A stretch of 64,000 nt of DNA from Flaccisagitta enflata (lineage: Eukaryota > Chaetognatha > Sagittoidea > Aphragmophora): positions 40,858,001-40,922,000 of the forward strand of contig OZ231126.1 in NCBI GenBank assembly GCA_965153355.1, given 5' to 3'. Under the pieces are notes generated by a model. It did not search any database. It worked only from the letters and a program-made list of their open reading frames with translations, and was not told the origin of the DNA. The translations under genes and the position numbers were made by a program. Shown here in pieces: positions 1-12,836 of the stretch (its first letter is position 1; each line of letters opens with the position of its first letter).

Positions 1-1109
<1,109 letters not shown>

Positions 1110-1250
1110 CTGAAACCCCGGTAGTGACGTCATTTTAGTGACGTAATCGTGACGTAATCCATCCAACAGAAGGAGCAGAAGTTTGTGATGACCAGCCGTC
1201 AGCGTAAATGGCATTAGAATTAGAAATAACATAAACTTAAGATACGCCAT
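1110..1250 (-). CDS. ENPP6-like: First coding exon of an ENPP-family (ENPP6-like) ectonucleotide pyrophosphatase/phosphodiesterase
   Basis: The exon encodes 47 residues. Residues 1-20 form a hydrophobic signal peptide (MAYLKFMLFL then ILMPFTLTAG). Residues 23-36 read KLLLLLLDGLRHDY, which matches the opening beta strand and DG-x-R-x-DY motif of ENPP enzymes; the first Asp (D30) is a zinc ligand in that family. The following SLPGF (residues 42-46) is what points to ENPP6, a GPI-anchored choline-specific glycerophosphodiesterase in vertebrates. The start context CAAACAATGG has A at -3 and G at +4. After codon 47 the sequence is CAG/GTGATG, a good phase-0 splice donor; downstream the frame is only TGA-repeat translation, so the exon ends here. 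The nucleophile Thr and the rest of the fold must lie on later exons beyond the left edge. ENPP membership is likely; the ENPP6 assignment is less sure. A 5' UTR exon further right cannot be excluded. Confidence 0.72.
1125..1157. promoter_or_regulatory. Cluster of three CRE-like octamers inside the ENPP-like exon
   Basis: The perfect palindromic CRE TGACGTCA lies at 1125-1132, followed by TGACGTAA at 1139-1146 and 1150-1157. Such octamers are bound by CREB/ATF and bZIP factors. Here they fall within codons for DYVTKMTS, so they may be coincidental to coding, but three in 33 bp just downstream of a start codon is notable. No TATA box or initiator was recognised upstream. Confidence 0.35.
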
Positions 1251-2110
1251 TGTTTGAGATATATTCTGCCTGGTCGGTGCTTTGTTTTTTTCTGTGCCTT
1301 TTGCTCTCTGTTGTTATTTAGTCGTCTGTTGTGCATTTGTTTGTTTCCTTCGCGTTTATTTTTTCTGTCATTTTTTGTTTTGTTTTCTATTTCTATTTTT
1401 CAGATCATTGTGTTTGATTCCTTTTTTCTCTCTCTTTCGTTCCTTTTACTTTTACTTTGTGATTTTATGTCCTGTTTTGATATGTTTATGTTCTTCATAC
1501 ATACATACTTTTTTTTTATATCTTTGTACTTCCTCGACAAAAAGTTTTTTTCACGTTTTAGAGGAAATTTTTCTACCTCCTCTTTTGTACTTTTTTCTTC
1601 TTTTTCCCTTGATTTTTTGATGTTTTGCGTACAGACACTACATTGAGAAAGTGTTATTATGGCCGATCGTCAGTTTCATGAATTTGCTCAAATTACTATT
1701 TTTTTTTCGCTATTTCTCATGCTGTGGCATGTATGAATTTAAAGCACAATCAATTGTATTGTTTTGTTTTTTCTTTCGTTGAGAGGCCTGTGAGCACTGT
1801 GTACTACGTCCACGATAAAAAGAAAAGCTGGTTTTCCCTTTTCCTCGCGTTCCACCGGAACGGTTGATCAAATCTACTTCTGTCTCATAAATTACAAGTT
1901 TTCCAATCCGTTTTCCCCCCCAAGTTCCCGTATCTTTTTTACCTTAAGTTTCTTTCTAAGGTTTTGCAATTGAGTCTTTTTTTTTTCATTGAGATTTTGC
2001 CTCCAATTCCACGGCACCCTCGATTATTCTCTCCCGCTTTTTTCCTCTGCTTCCAAACGATGATAAATCGATGGTAAAGCCCGGGGATTTAATTAATCTT
2101 TTTTGGGGGG
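1251..2110. other. Region upstream of the ENPP-like start codon, no gene seen
   Basis: Strongly strand-asymmetric, T-rich on the plus strand and A/G-rich on the gene strand. It should contain the 5' UTR and promoter of the ENPP-like gene, but no core promoter element is clear. Open frames on the plus strand are Phe/Leu/Ser-rich products of the T-rich composition and are not supported as genes. Confidence 0.6.
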
Positions 2111-2117
2111 GCTTCCT

Positions 2118-2325
<208 letters not shown>

Positions 2326-2654
2326 GTTGTTTTTATTTTTGTTTCTGTTGATTACATTGTCGTTGTTATTTTGGTTGTTTTAGTTGGTGATGTTCCAGTG
2401 GTTGTTGAAGGTGAAGCACTTTATCACCGTAGAAAGTTGTATTTGGCTTTTTGTCTTTTTGTTTTTTGTTTTTATCTGTCAACGGTCGCTCTTCAGCTGC
2501 ATATCACGTCTCTATTGAAAATGGCATAGTCTGGGATTATAGATATTTGCCAATCTGAGAAAAGCAGATATCGATATAAGGAACTGCTCTGACTGGAAAT
2601 GAGATCATGAGAACTCGAAAGAAACCTATACTACTAGTATACTAGTAACTAAAA
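2326..2654. other. Unique-looking spacer, no feature recognised
   Basis: The GTT-rich decay of the preceding microsatellite fades into ordinary sequence. A short palindromic cluster with ACTAGTATACTAGTA lies near 2633-2647. No coding motif was seen. Confidence 0.5.
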
Positions 2655-2850
2655 GGAGGAGGAGAAAAAGAAGAAGAAAGAAAGAGAAGAAGAAGAAAAA
2701 GAAGAAGAAGAAGAAGAAGAAGAAGAAGAAGAAGAAGAAGAAGAAGAAGAAGAAGAAGAAGAAGAAGAAGAAGAAGAAGAAGAAGAAAATGAAAAAGCAA
2801 AAGAAAAGGGAAAATGAAAAAGAAAATGAAAAAGAAAAAGAAAAAGGAAA
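2655..2850. repeat. (AAG)n purine tract with GAAAAA variants
   Basis: A pure GAA core at 2699-2785 is flanked by GGAGGAG and GAAAATGAAAAAG derivatives. It abuts the 5' side of a P module. Confidence 0.9.
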
Positions 2851-2856
2851 AAAAAA

Positions 2857-3393
2857 AGCGTTAGATGGTCAGCGGTTCCCTTGCCCTGCCTGAGTAGGTT
2901 GTGGTTGAAGTTGAGGGGAAAGCAGGGCAGCGGCCCAAAGGGATTGATGACCTATGCTTTCACACATGTGGGGAATTTTCTTCTTCTCCTCCTCCTCCTC
3001 CTCCTCCTCCTTCTCCTCCCTCCCTCCCTCCCTCCCTCCCTCTGACTCATATCCTAGCCACAAGGCCCAAATCCCAGCCTTGAGGCCCTAATCCCAGCCT
3101 TGAAGCCATAATTTCAGCCTTGAGGGCCAAATCCCAGCCTCAAGGCCCAAATCCCAGTCTAGGGGCTTCAACGATAGGATTTGGGCCACAAGGTCGAAAT
3201 TTGGTCCTCAAGGCTGGGATTTGGGCTTCAAAGCTGGGATTTGGCCTCAAGGTTGGGATTTGGGCATTGAAGCTAGGATCTAAGTCAGGGGGGACATAGG
3301 AGAAGGAGGAGTAGAAGGAGGAGGAAGAGAAAATTCCCCACATGTGTGAAAGCATATGTCATCGACCCCTTTGGGACCGCTGCCCATTGCCCA
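2857..3393 (+). mobile_element. P module, type 1 (fold-back element with internal minisatellite)
   Basis: The left side begins GCGTTAGATGGTCAGCGG and runs through a GCAGCGGCCCAAAGGG arm and ATGCTTTCACACATGTGG. The right side repeats this inverted (CCACATGTGTGAAAGCAT ... GGACCGCTGCCC). Between the arms are a (TCC)n tract and roughly 20-bp minisatellite units of the type AGGCCCAAATCCCAGCCT. The units switch to the reverse complement (GGCTGGGATTTGG) half way, making the whole module palindromic. No coding capacity. Confidence 0.8.
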
Positions 3394-3435
3394 AAAAAGA
3401 AAAGGAAAAGGAAAAGAAGAGGAAAATGCAAAAAA

Positions 3436-3634
3436 ACAAGGCCGGATACACGGCTACCCCAGACGCGTGCGGGTGGGCAGGGACCATATTTGAGGTCACC
3501 AGAGCATTTGGGCAGGAGCAGTACAGTCAAATAATAAATAACATAAAAAAAGTAAAGTGTGACCATCCGACCCACCAACCAACCAACCGACCAACAAAGC
3601 GGGGTGTAGAGTCGCGTAGCACAAGACTAAAAAG
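3436..3634 (+). mobile_element. H element (Helitron/HINE-like), GTCGCG subfamily
   Basis: Starts AACAAGGCCGGATACACGGC (left hairpin GCCG/CGGC), then motif X AGACGCGTGC followed by GGGTGGGCAGG. The body ends in a short (CCAACC)n-type tract, TAGAGTCGCGTAGCAC and CTAAAAAG. The 3' arm of the terminal hairpin is mutated. The next element starts directly at its 3' end. Confidence 0.8.
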
Positions 3635-3965
3635 AACAAGCCCGACCGGGCAAAGATGCGTCCGGGCTGTGTCTCAGCGTGTATTGATCATGTGAATAGT
3701 GATGTTGTCAAACTTTCATATGTATGGAGAGACAGATTTACGAACAGACGGGTGAAAAGACTCTCAAAACATGTTGGTTGATCATTTGTAATTTGTTTCC
3801 GTGTAGGAACTAACCGTGGCCAAAAACAGCCGAGAAACGCGGTTTTTGCACAGGCGTAACGGACGGACGGACGGACGGACGGACGGACGGACGGACGGAC
3901 CGATGGACGGACGGACGGACAGACCCTCTTATAGAGATGCGTTCCGGACGGACGCATCTAAAAAG
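3635..3965 (+). mobile_element. H element, GATGCG subfamily (full length)
   Basis: Starts AACAAGCCCGACCGGGC (left hairpin GCCCG/CGGGC), then X = AGATGCGTCC. The tail holds a (CGGA)n tetranucleotide tract, CTCTTATAGAG and a terminal hairpin whose arms are AGATGCGT and ACGCATCT, followed by AAAAAG. The 3' end of the hairpin, GGACGCATCT, is the exact reverse complement of X. Two further copies are in the window (5997-6376 minus and 53511-53755 plus). Confidence 0.85.
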
Positions 3966-4150
3966 AAAGCGACACCTACAACGACACAGAAAGAGACAAA
4001 GCTCAAAACAAAAACTTAGACAGTGATCAAAAGATAGAGCGAGAGAATCAGATTGACAAATGAGCAGGAAATCAGGAAAAACAGAGAAGCTTCAGACTCA
4101 GATGTTATCTGGAGACGTGCGGACGGACAAAGGGAGAAACCTGTCAAAAG

Positions 4151-4345
<195 letters not shown>

Positions 4346-4659
4346 CAGGCATACAGGCATTCAAGGCGTACAGGCCAATTAAGACGGGGCGAAAGATTCA
4401 CAAACAGGGGGAAATGGACACAATAGAATAAGGACAGACACACAGGATGACAGAAACCGACGGACAGAGAGAGTGGAAGACCGACAGAGACAGAGAGGAA
4501 CAAACCGGTTCTTGACGCAGTAAATTAGGAAATCTTATCTAGGCTTCGTGAGATATGAGAGCTGAGAATTGGAGGAAGCAAACGAAAAGGAGAGAGGAAG
4601 AATGTGATTTTTAAAAAAGAAGGTAGATTTTGAATAAAAAGAGTAGATTAATAAGAAAA

Positions 4660-5275
4660 CTAGTCATCCAAGGATCGCACATGGTCAGCGGTACCCTATG
4701 CCCTGCTTGGAGTGATCCAGTGAAGAAGCAGGGCCAATGTCCGGTAGTACATAGGGGTGAATTTCCTGACGTCTTGAAAGGGCATATTTCAGGCCTTAGA
4801 TGAACGATTTAGGCCACTGGATACATATATGAGGGCTGGAAAGCAGAGTTTAGACTTGGAGAGCAGATTTGAGGACTGGAGGGAAAATTCGTAGCATGAA
4901 GGGCTGATTTGATGCTTGGAGGGCTGATTGAAGGTCTGGAGGATAGATTTGAAGTCTGGGGGGCTTATATGAGGCATGGGGGGCTGATTTGAGGTAGGGA
5001 TGTGGAAGCGATTGACTTCCAATTTGGAGGATGGGATAGCTACTAGTATTTGAACTACAAAATGGAAGCGGAAGCGGAAGCGGAAGCGGAAGCGGAAGCG
5101 GTGGAAGCGGCATAAAAATCGACCGCTTCCACATCCCTAATTTGAGGCCTTAATGGTCAATGAGGGGGGACGGATGGAAGGACGCAGGGATGGATGGACG
5201 CAAGGACGTGAGGACAGACGTCTGGAAATTCATCCATGTGTTCTATTGGACATCGGCCATTGGGGGCCGCTGTCC
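4660..5275 (+). mobile_element. P module, type 2, carrying a nested hAT MITE
   Basis: The left end is CTAGTCATCCAAGGATCGCA, then TGGTCAGCGGTACCC and the inner arm ACATAGGGGTGAATTTCC. The middle holds degenerate units of the type GGGCTGATTTGAGG. The right arm is GGAAATTC ... GGACATCGGCC ... GGGGGCCGCTGTCC, followed by AAAAAG. The flanks AA/AA fit the TT-type insertion site of other P modules. A 145-bp hAT-like MITE interrupts the minisatellite. Confidence 0.7.
4995..5139 (+). mobile_element. hAT-like MITE with 8-bp target duplication and GGAAGC hexamer core
   Basis: Terminal inverted repeats TAGGGATGTGGAAGCG and CGCTTCCACATCCCTA are perfect over 16 bp, and ATTTGAGG is duplicated at 4987-4994 and 5140-5147. 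An 8-bp duplication and TAGGGATG termini are hallmarks of the hAT superfamily. The inside holds about six GGAAGC repeats. It has no coding capacity, so it is non-autonomous. Confidence 0.92.
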
Positions 5276-5935
5276 AAAAAGAAGAAAGTGAAGGAAGAGA
5301 AGATGAAGAAGACGTAAGAGTCTACAGGAGAGTGTTAGTCGTTGCCCCTTAGACCAAGCCGTGCGCAAAAACTTCTTTAACAGGCATCAAATTGCATTTT
5401 CATCTTCACTGCTGAGAGAAAGAAGAAGGTCAGGTCACAAACAATGCGTGCACTGTTTTTGTTTCAACGAATAAATAAAAATGGAATCACAAATGGCGAT
5501 GAGAGACTCAAATTCGAGTTAAGACAGAGGTAGCTCATGTAAATGTACAACAGGTAATCAAGTTTAAGAGATTTTGTATATGTGGGATGCTGCAATGCAC
5601 TGACAGACCAATATGGAATAGTTCAACTTATTTGATAACCAGTAGATCAACGGACCGACCTACTAAAAGACAGACAGACCAAAGAGTTGCTTAGAGGCTC
5701 ACATGCAGACGACTAAAAAAAGAGAGCAACTCGTTCCTGAGTCTCACGTGTCCAAGGTTGCAGAAGCTGAGGCGCCAGATTAAGATAACCAAGTAGCCAA
5801 CTGACAAGATAAAGAAAGAAGATAGACAGATAGATACAGACCAACAGATAAAGAGAGACTTTGATAGTCACATTCAGTCACTAGGATAGAAACACTCACA
5901 CCGACAAAGACTGATGGACACAGAGGGTAAATGGA
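5276..5935. other. Spacer without recognisable gene
   Basis: Ordinary A/G-rich sequence with scattered GACAGACAG words near 5640-5690 and 5820-5860. No motif, TIR or conserved peptide was recognised. Confidence 0.5.
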
Positions 5936-5996
5936 CTTGTGGTCCTGTGGACCTTTTTGGAGGAGGGGGGGGGGGGCTGCGTTGGTTCCTTTCCTG

Positions 5997-6376
5997 TTTT
6001 TAGATGTGTCCATCAGGAACGCATCTCTACAAGAGGGTTTGTCCGTCCGTCCGTCCGTCAGTCCGTCCGTCCGTCCGTCCATCCGTCCGTCCGTCCATCC
6101 GTCCATCCGTCCATCCGTCCGTCCGTCTGTGCTCCCGTCCGTCCGTTTGTCCATCCATCCATCAGTCTGTCTGTATGTGCTTCCATTACGCCTGGCTGTT
6201 TTTGGCCACGGTGAGATCCTATACTGAAACAAATGATCGACAAACATATTTTGAGAGCCTCCTTCATTACTCTTTCGTTGCATCTGTCTATTCGTCCATC
6301 TGTCTCTCCGTATATGTAACATGTTAAATACACGCAGTGACATAGCCGGGACGCATCATTGCCCCGTCGGGCATGT
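5997..6376 (-). mobile_element. H element, GATGCG subfamily
   Basis: Read on the plus strand it opens TTTTTAGATGTGTCC with terminal hairpin arms AGATG/CATCT, then (GTCC)n. It continues through a body matching the 3635-3965 copy (GTTTTTGGCCACGG, TTTGAGAG) and ends at GACGCATCATTGCCCCGTCGG, the X motif plus left hairpin. An H element of the other subfamily abuts its 5' side, as at 3436-3965. Confidence 0.8.
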
Positions 6377-6597
6377 TTAGTCACGTGCTACACGACTCTA
6401 CACCCCATTTTGTCTGCCCGTGCATCCGTCGGTTAGTCTGCCAGTTGGTCTGTCACACTTAACTTTTTTCAATTTGTCGGCGTTTACGGGCGGTTTTTAC
6501 ATTACAGATCTTGCCCAAATGGATGGCTAGCCTTTGCTAATACTGCCCCTGCCCACCCACACGCGACTTGCAAAGCCGTGTATCCGGCCTTGTTTTT
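6376..6597 (-). mobile_element. H element, GTCGCG subfamily
   Basis: The plus strand reads TTTAGTCACGTGCTACACGACTCTA (written here as AGTCACGTGC plus ACACGACT), a GTCGGTTAGTC-type tract, TGCCCCTGCCCACCC, CACGCGACT and GCCGTGTATCCGGCCTTG. All blocks of the family are present in order. Confidence 0.82.
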
Positions 6598-6810
6598 CAT
6601 CAACTGAAACAATATCATTCAAAAGCTTGCGTTTCGAGAGGAGAACAAAAGCTGCGCGGGTAAAATATTAAACGCGAGTTTATTAACTCTTAATCAGTTT
6701 TTCCCTCCTCCTATCGAAAACAAGGCAATTAGATTTTTTGAAAGCATGCCTTGAATAGAATTACTTGAGTGGGGAAGAAGGAGAAGAAAGACTGAGGAGG
6801 AAAAAAATGG

Positions 6811-6975
6811 AAACAAGGCCGGATACACGGCCAATACCAGTCGCGGACGGGTGGACAGGGGCGGAAATGCGCGTTTTCGCACTTTCTCAACTCGATAACC
6901 TCTACGGACCAACCGACCAACCAACCGATGGACGGACAAAGCCTCTTATAGAGTTGCTAGTCCGCGACTAAAAAG
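6811..6975 (+). mobile_element. H element, GTCGCGGAC variant
   Basis: The left hairpin GGCCGGATACACGGCC is followed by X AGTCGCGGAC. The tail has CCAACCGACC repeats, CTCTTATAGAG and a terminal GTCCGCGACT that is the exact reverse complement of X, then AAAAAGG. Confidence 0.82.
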
Positions 6976-7403
6976 GAGGAGAAAAGAAGGGGGAAGAAGA
7001 AGAAGGATTTTAAGAGGTTTAACGAGAATGAGAATACGCAAAAACAAAATGGAGATTGAGAGAATGGCGAAGAGGCGAGGGCGAAATGGCAACAGAGGTG
7101 GGTTCTAAGGAAATGAAGCACAATGTCTCTCTGTTTTTACCATCAGAACTACAGTAAGAATCAACTCGAGTGCATCTCAAGAGGCTGAACAAAGCAGCCT
7201 CATTTGCACTATCGAAATGCAAGTAAACAAATTGATGAACCAGTGGCTGTCGCCAAAAGATGTGAATTGCAGGTGTTTAATATATCATGTTTAGTTATGA
7301 TAAATTATTTCAAAAAAATGTTAAGATATGAAAATAAATCAGAAAAGATAAGATAGTAAAGAAACAAAACTCAAAGTAAAAAAAAGATAACTTGGAGACA
7401 AGA
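6976..7403. other. Spacer without recognisable gene
   Basis: A-rich ordinary sequence. No conserved peptide, TIR or RNA gene was seen. Confidence 0.5.
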
Positions 7404-7676
7404 CCTATTTTAGGGGAAAGACAGCACAAAGTCAAGACCCAGTATTGAGGAAAGACGGCAAAAAAACATAACTAAGTATTGGGGAAAGACGGCAGAGAGT
7501 CAAAACCCAGTGTAGGGAAAAGACGCCAGAGAAACAAAACCCAGTGTAGGGGAAAAACGGTAGAAAGACAAAACCCAATGTAGGGGAAAGACGGCAGAGA
7601 GTCAAAACCCAGTATAGGGGAAAGACGGCAGAGAGAAAAAACCTAATATAGGGGAAAGACGGCAGAGTGACAACCC
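7404..7676. repeat. Minisatellite, about 34-36 bp unit, about 8 copies
   Basis: Units carry GGGGAAAGACGGCAGAGAG followed by TCAAAACCCAGTAT with single-base drift. The last units are the most alike. Confidence 0.9.
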
Positions 7677-7784
7677 CCCGGAAGGATAAAAAAAAAGGAA
7701 GAAAAAACTAGAGTCATGGGGTGGTGCTAAAGTGAATTGCTAAAGCAATTCACAATAAGATCTTGTACTGAAGCGAACTGAAAA

Positions 7785-7912
7785 AAAACAAGGCCGGATA
7801 CACGGCTACCCCAGTCGCGTACGGGTGGACAGGGGCAGTGGTAGAAAAGATCACTAGGGCATTTGGGCAGGAGCAGTGAGCTCAAAAAGCTCAAACACGC
7901 CAAAAAAAATAA
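7785..7912 (+). mobile_element. H element 5' part, GTCGCG subfamily, joined to a P module
   Basis: AACAAGGCCGGATACACGGC, then X AGTCGCGTAC, GGGTGGACAGGGGC, CATTTGGGCAGGAGCAGTG and the middle block GAGCTCAAAAAGCTC. The P module begins after AATAA. No 3' terminal hairpin follows directly; a decayed one lies at 8178-8240 on the other strand. Confidence 0.75.
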
Positions 7913-8060
7913 TAGTCGCAAAAGCGTTAGATGGACAGCGGTACCCGTGCCCTGCCCTAGTAGGTTGTGCTTGAAGTTGAAGGGCAGCGGCCCCGAAGGG
8001 GTCGCTGACCTATGCTTTCAGACATATGGGAATTTTCTCCTGCTCCTCTTCCTCCAAAAG
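7913..8060 (+). mobile_element. P module, type 1, one arm only
   Basis: Begins TAGTCGCAAAAGCGTTAGA, continues GGCAGCGGCCCCGAAGGGG and ATGCTTTCAGACATATGGG, and ends in CTCCTCTTCCTCC. The reverse arm is missing, so it is a truncated copy. It sits in the same H context as the modules at 13086 and 17446. Confidence 0.7.
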
Positions 8061-8177
8061 TGCGTGGATGGAGACAAGAGTGGTCGTTTGTTAGTTACAG
8101 CTATCTTCTTCTCTTTTTTCCTTTTTTATTTTGTCGTTCTCTTCGTCTCACTAACCATTATTTTCTAGGCCCCCTTC

Positions 8178-8240
8178 TTGGAAGCGTGCACGTGACTCTG
8201 TACCCTGCTTTGTTGATCAATCCGTCCGTCGGTTGAGGTT
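8178..8240 (-). mobile_element. Decayed 3' end of an H element
   Basis: GCGTGCACGTGACTCTGTACC followed by GTCCGTCGGTTG (the hairpin core is GCGTGCACGTGACT) matches the hairpin-CTCTA-GTCGG order of the family. Nothing further is preserved. Confidence 0.5.
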
Positions 8241-8302
8241 GAGGTTGTCATTTAAGGTCAAAAAACACTACTGAGCTCGGTTTTCTAAAGCTGCGTTGTA
8301 AG

Positions 8303-8422
8303 TAGGGATGTTGAAGCGGTCGATTTTAATGCCGCCTCCACCGCTTCCACTTCCGCTTCCGCTTCCATTTTACAGTTCAAATACTATCCCATCCTCTAAA
8401 TTGGAAGCGGTCAATCGCTCCA
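8303..8422 (-). mobile_element. Second copy of the hAT-like MITE, one end missing
   Basis: TAGGGATGTTGAAGCGGTCG, then CCGCTTCCGCTTCC hexamers and the same interior as the copy at 4995 (TTTACAGTTCAAATACTA, CCCATCCTC). It stops after GGTCAATCGCTCC, so the second terminal repeat is lost and no target duplication can be scored. Confidence 0.8.
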
Positions 8423-8466
8423 AAAACTTGTAAGACTCGCGACCTTTCATTTGAAATCCTTTTGGG

Positions 8467-8545
8467 ACTACTGGGTCAAGTGGATAGGACTAGTGGGTAA
8501 TAGGACTACTGAGATGTAGTGCTGTAGGACTACTGGGTTCGACCC
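8467..8545. repeat. Short minisatellite GGACTACTGGGT, about 4 units
   Basis: Four imperfect units of about 20 bp, the last ending in GGGTTCGACCCCC. That last piece resembles a tRNA B box by chance within the repeat. No tRNA fold was found. Confidence 0.6.
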
Positions 8546-9015
<470 letters not shown>

Positions 9016-9280
9016 AGACAATTTGAAAAAGACAAAGAGAGACAGAGACAGAAACAGTGATAGAAAAGACAAGATACAGTAAGCTAATGAATAGACAAGT
9101 TTGTGGCAGACTGACTGACGTTTAGTCAGAAAATCATTTTCGAGCGAAACAAAAAGTGCGAAAATAGAAAAAAAATGTTGAGGAAAAATGGAAGAAAAAA
9201 CTACTGAGACTGCAGATTCCACCCACTGAAAAGGGAAGGCACATTGGAAATCTGCCTGTCTGTCCCCCCCCTAGATTTCT

Positions 9281-9942
<662 letters not shown>

Positions 9943-9989
9943 AACAAGCCCAACAGGCCAACAGTCGCGTGCTAAGTTACACAAAACTA

Positions 9990-10455
9990 CACAACTTCAT
10001 ACTACACACAACTACATACTTAACATACTACATACTTAACATACTACATACTTACTATATACTTACATACTGCATACTTACTTACATACATACTTACATA
10101 CTTACATAATTACATACTTACCTATTTACATACATATCTACATACATATTTACATACTTACATACATACATACTTACCTATTTACTTACATACTTACATA
10201 CATACTACATACTTACATACTTACATACATACTTACATACATACTTACATACATACTTACATACATACTTACATACTTAGTTACTTACATACTTACATAT
10301 TTACTTACATACTTACATACATACTACATACTTACATACTTACATACATACTTACATACATACATACATACATACTTGCTTACATACTTACATACTTACT
10401 TACATACTTACATACTTACTTACTTACATACTTATATACTTACATACATACTTAC

Positions 10456-10486
<31 letters not shown>

Positions 10487-11230
10487 CATACATACATACA
10501 TACATACTTACTTACATACTTACATACATACATACATACTTACATACTTACATACTTACTTACATACATACTTACATACTTACATACTTACTTACATACT
10601 TACATACTTACATACTTACTTACATACTTACATACATACTTACATACTTACATACTTACATACTTACATACTTACATAATTACTTACATACTTACCTACT
10701 TACTCACATACTTACATACTTACATACTTACATACATACATACATACTTACTTACTTACATACTTACATACTTACATACTTACCTACATACTTACATACT
10801 TACGTACTTACATACATACATACTTACTTACATACTTACTTACATACTTACATACTTACATACTTACCTACATACTCACATACTTACATACTTACATACT
10901 TACATACTTACATACTTACATACTTACATACTTACATACTACATACTTACATACTTACATACATACTTACATACTTACATACTTACATACTTACATACTT
11001 ACTTACTTACATACGTACCTACATACATACTTACATACATACTTACATACTTACATACATACTTACATACTTACATACATACCTACATACTCACATACTT
11101 ACATACTTACGTACTTACATACTTACATACTTACTTACTTACATACATACTTACTTACATACATACTTACCTACATACTCACATACTTACATACTATCTC
11201 TGAAAGTTACATACTACAACCTCATACTAC
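9990..11230. repeat. TACA/TACATACT tetra- and octanucleotide array, about 1.2 kb
   Basis: Units TACATACT, TACATACA and TTACTTACA are mixed in higher-order patterns, with GTACCTACATACTCACAT variants recurring near 10800, 10870 and 11080. The long Tyr/Leu/His/Thr reading frame across it is an artefact of the 4-bp repeat lacking stops in one frame. Confidence 0.93.
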
Positions 11231-11317
11231 ATAACTTCATACTACAACTTCATACTTCATAACGTCTGTCCCAAAAAAAGTTACATTCTGAACCAATAAC
11301 GAGTGTCCAATAAAAAG

Positions 11318-11580
11318 TTGACAAAATACCCAAAATACCCAAAAATACCCAATGATACCCAAAAATACCCAAAAATACCCAAAAATACCCAAATATACCC
11401 AAAAACACCTAAAGATACCAATTAATACTCAACAATACTCAAAAATTACCCAAAAATATATGATAGTACCCTAAAATCCCTTAAGTACCTAAAATAACTT
11501 AAGTACCCTAAAATACCCTGAAGTACCCTAAAGTACCCAGAAATACCCTAGAGTACCTTAAAATACCTTAAAAAACCATA
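11318..11580. repeat. ATACCCAAAA decanucleotide minisatellite
   Basis: 10-bp units, cleanest at 11325-11400, drifting to ACCCTAAAAT and TACCCTAAAGT toward the right. Confidence 0.9.
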
Positions 11581-11795
11581 AAAAGTCATAATTTTAAAAA
11601 CGTGACCTACCGACCGACCGACCTACCGACCGACCTACCGACCGACACGGCAAGGTGTAGAGTCGCGTGCACGCGACTAAAGATATAATTGTATATGTTA
11701 ACATTTTTAAAAAGCGCCCCACGATCAAAAACGTGGCGACAAAAAGCTGTTTTTGGGAGAGTCGTCAAATCGGCGTTGACTGTTGCAGAATCGCG

Positions 11796-12180
11796 AGTAG
11801 TCATTCATTCATTCGTATATTCTCACATTCTTTAAAAATGAATTCCTTCCTTCCCTCATTCATTCATTCATTCATTCATTCATTCATTCATTCATTCATT
11901 CATTCATTCATTCATTCATTCATTCATTCATTCATTCATTCCTTCATTCATTTATTCATTCATTCATTCGTTCATCCATTCATTTATTTGGTCAATCAAT
12001 CATTTATTTAATCTTTTTTTCATTTATTCATCAATTGATTATTTCATTGATTCATTAATTCATTCATACATTCAGTCATTCAGTCATTCAGGCATTCAGT
12101 CATTCAGTCATTCAGTCATTCAGTCATTCAGTCCTTCAGTCATTCAGTCTTTCGACTTTCAGTAATTCAGTCATTCATCT
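11796..12180. repeat. (ATTC)n then (ATTCAGTC)n array
   Basis: Pure CATT repeats at 11858-11940, decaying to TTTATTCATT. From 12068 an octamer TTCAGTCA takes over for about 110 bp. Confidence 0.93.
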
Positions 12181-12395
12181 ATTCAATATCTTTGTCAAAT
12201 ATTTGCATTTATTAAGGTCCAGACGTCCATTCTAAAGTGGAGAAAAGCGCATCATTGGCTCACTCGGCCTTCCCCGTGGAAATTAAGAGAGCAAAAATGG
12301 ATTGACAAAAATTGAGATCAGCACAGGAACATGAAATGTGAAGGGCAATATCTGAAGGAATGAACCAGGGGGAAACCAGGGGGAAGGAAATGGAG
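12181..12395. other. Spacer without recognisable gene
   Basis: Ordinary sequence before a purine tract. Nothing recognised. Confidence 0.45.
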
Positions 12396-12480
12396 GAAGA
12401 AAAGGAGGAAGAAGAAGAAGAAGAAGAAGAAGATGAAGAAGAGGAAGAGGAAGAGCAATAGGAGGAAGAGGAGGGGTAAG
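12396..12480. repeat. (GAA)n/(GGA)n purine tract
   Basis: GAAGAAGAAG units passing into GAGGAAGAGG. Confidence 0.85.
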
Positions 12481-12568
12481 AGGAACGAAATTCGAAGGTG
12501 TTGGAATAATGATAACCAGGGCAGAACATCGGCGACGGGATGATGATAAGAAATATCAGGATGTATGC

Positions 12569-12836
<268 letters not shown>

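Larger units (their letters stand above)
9943..11682 (+). mobile_element. Giant H element enclosing a TACATACT satellite and an ATACCCAAAA minisatellite
   Basis: The 5' end is AACAAGCCCAACAGGC (small left hairpin GCC/GGC), then X AGTCGCGTGC at 9963-9972. The 3' end has ACCGACCGACC repeats, ACGGCAAGGTGTAGAG and the perfect hairpin AGTCGCGTGCACGCGACT followed by AAAG. The 3' half GCACGCGACT is the exact reverse complement of X. Everything between is tandem repeat, so the termini appear to bracket about 1.6 kb of satellite. An alternative is chance proximity of a 5' and a 3' fragment. Confidence 0.68.

Noticed and set aside
5939-6227. Ser-Val-Arg-Pro repeat proteins (also at 3688 and 5780)
   Set aside because: They are the GTCC/CGGA tetranucleotide tract of H elements read in frame.
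8467-8545. tRNA gene suggested by GGGTTCGACCCCC
   Set aside because: The box B-like word ends a short GGACTACTGGG repeat; no acceptor, D-arm or anticodon stem can be drawn.
10376-11203. Long 275-codon Tyr/Leu/His/Thr reading frame
   Set aside because: It is the translation of a 4-bp TACA repeat that lacks stops in that frame; no start context and no amino-acid complexity.
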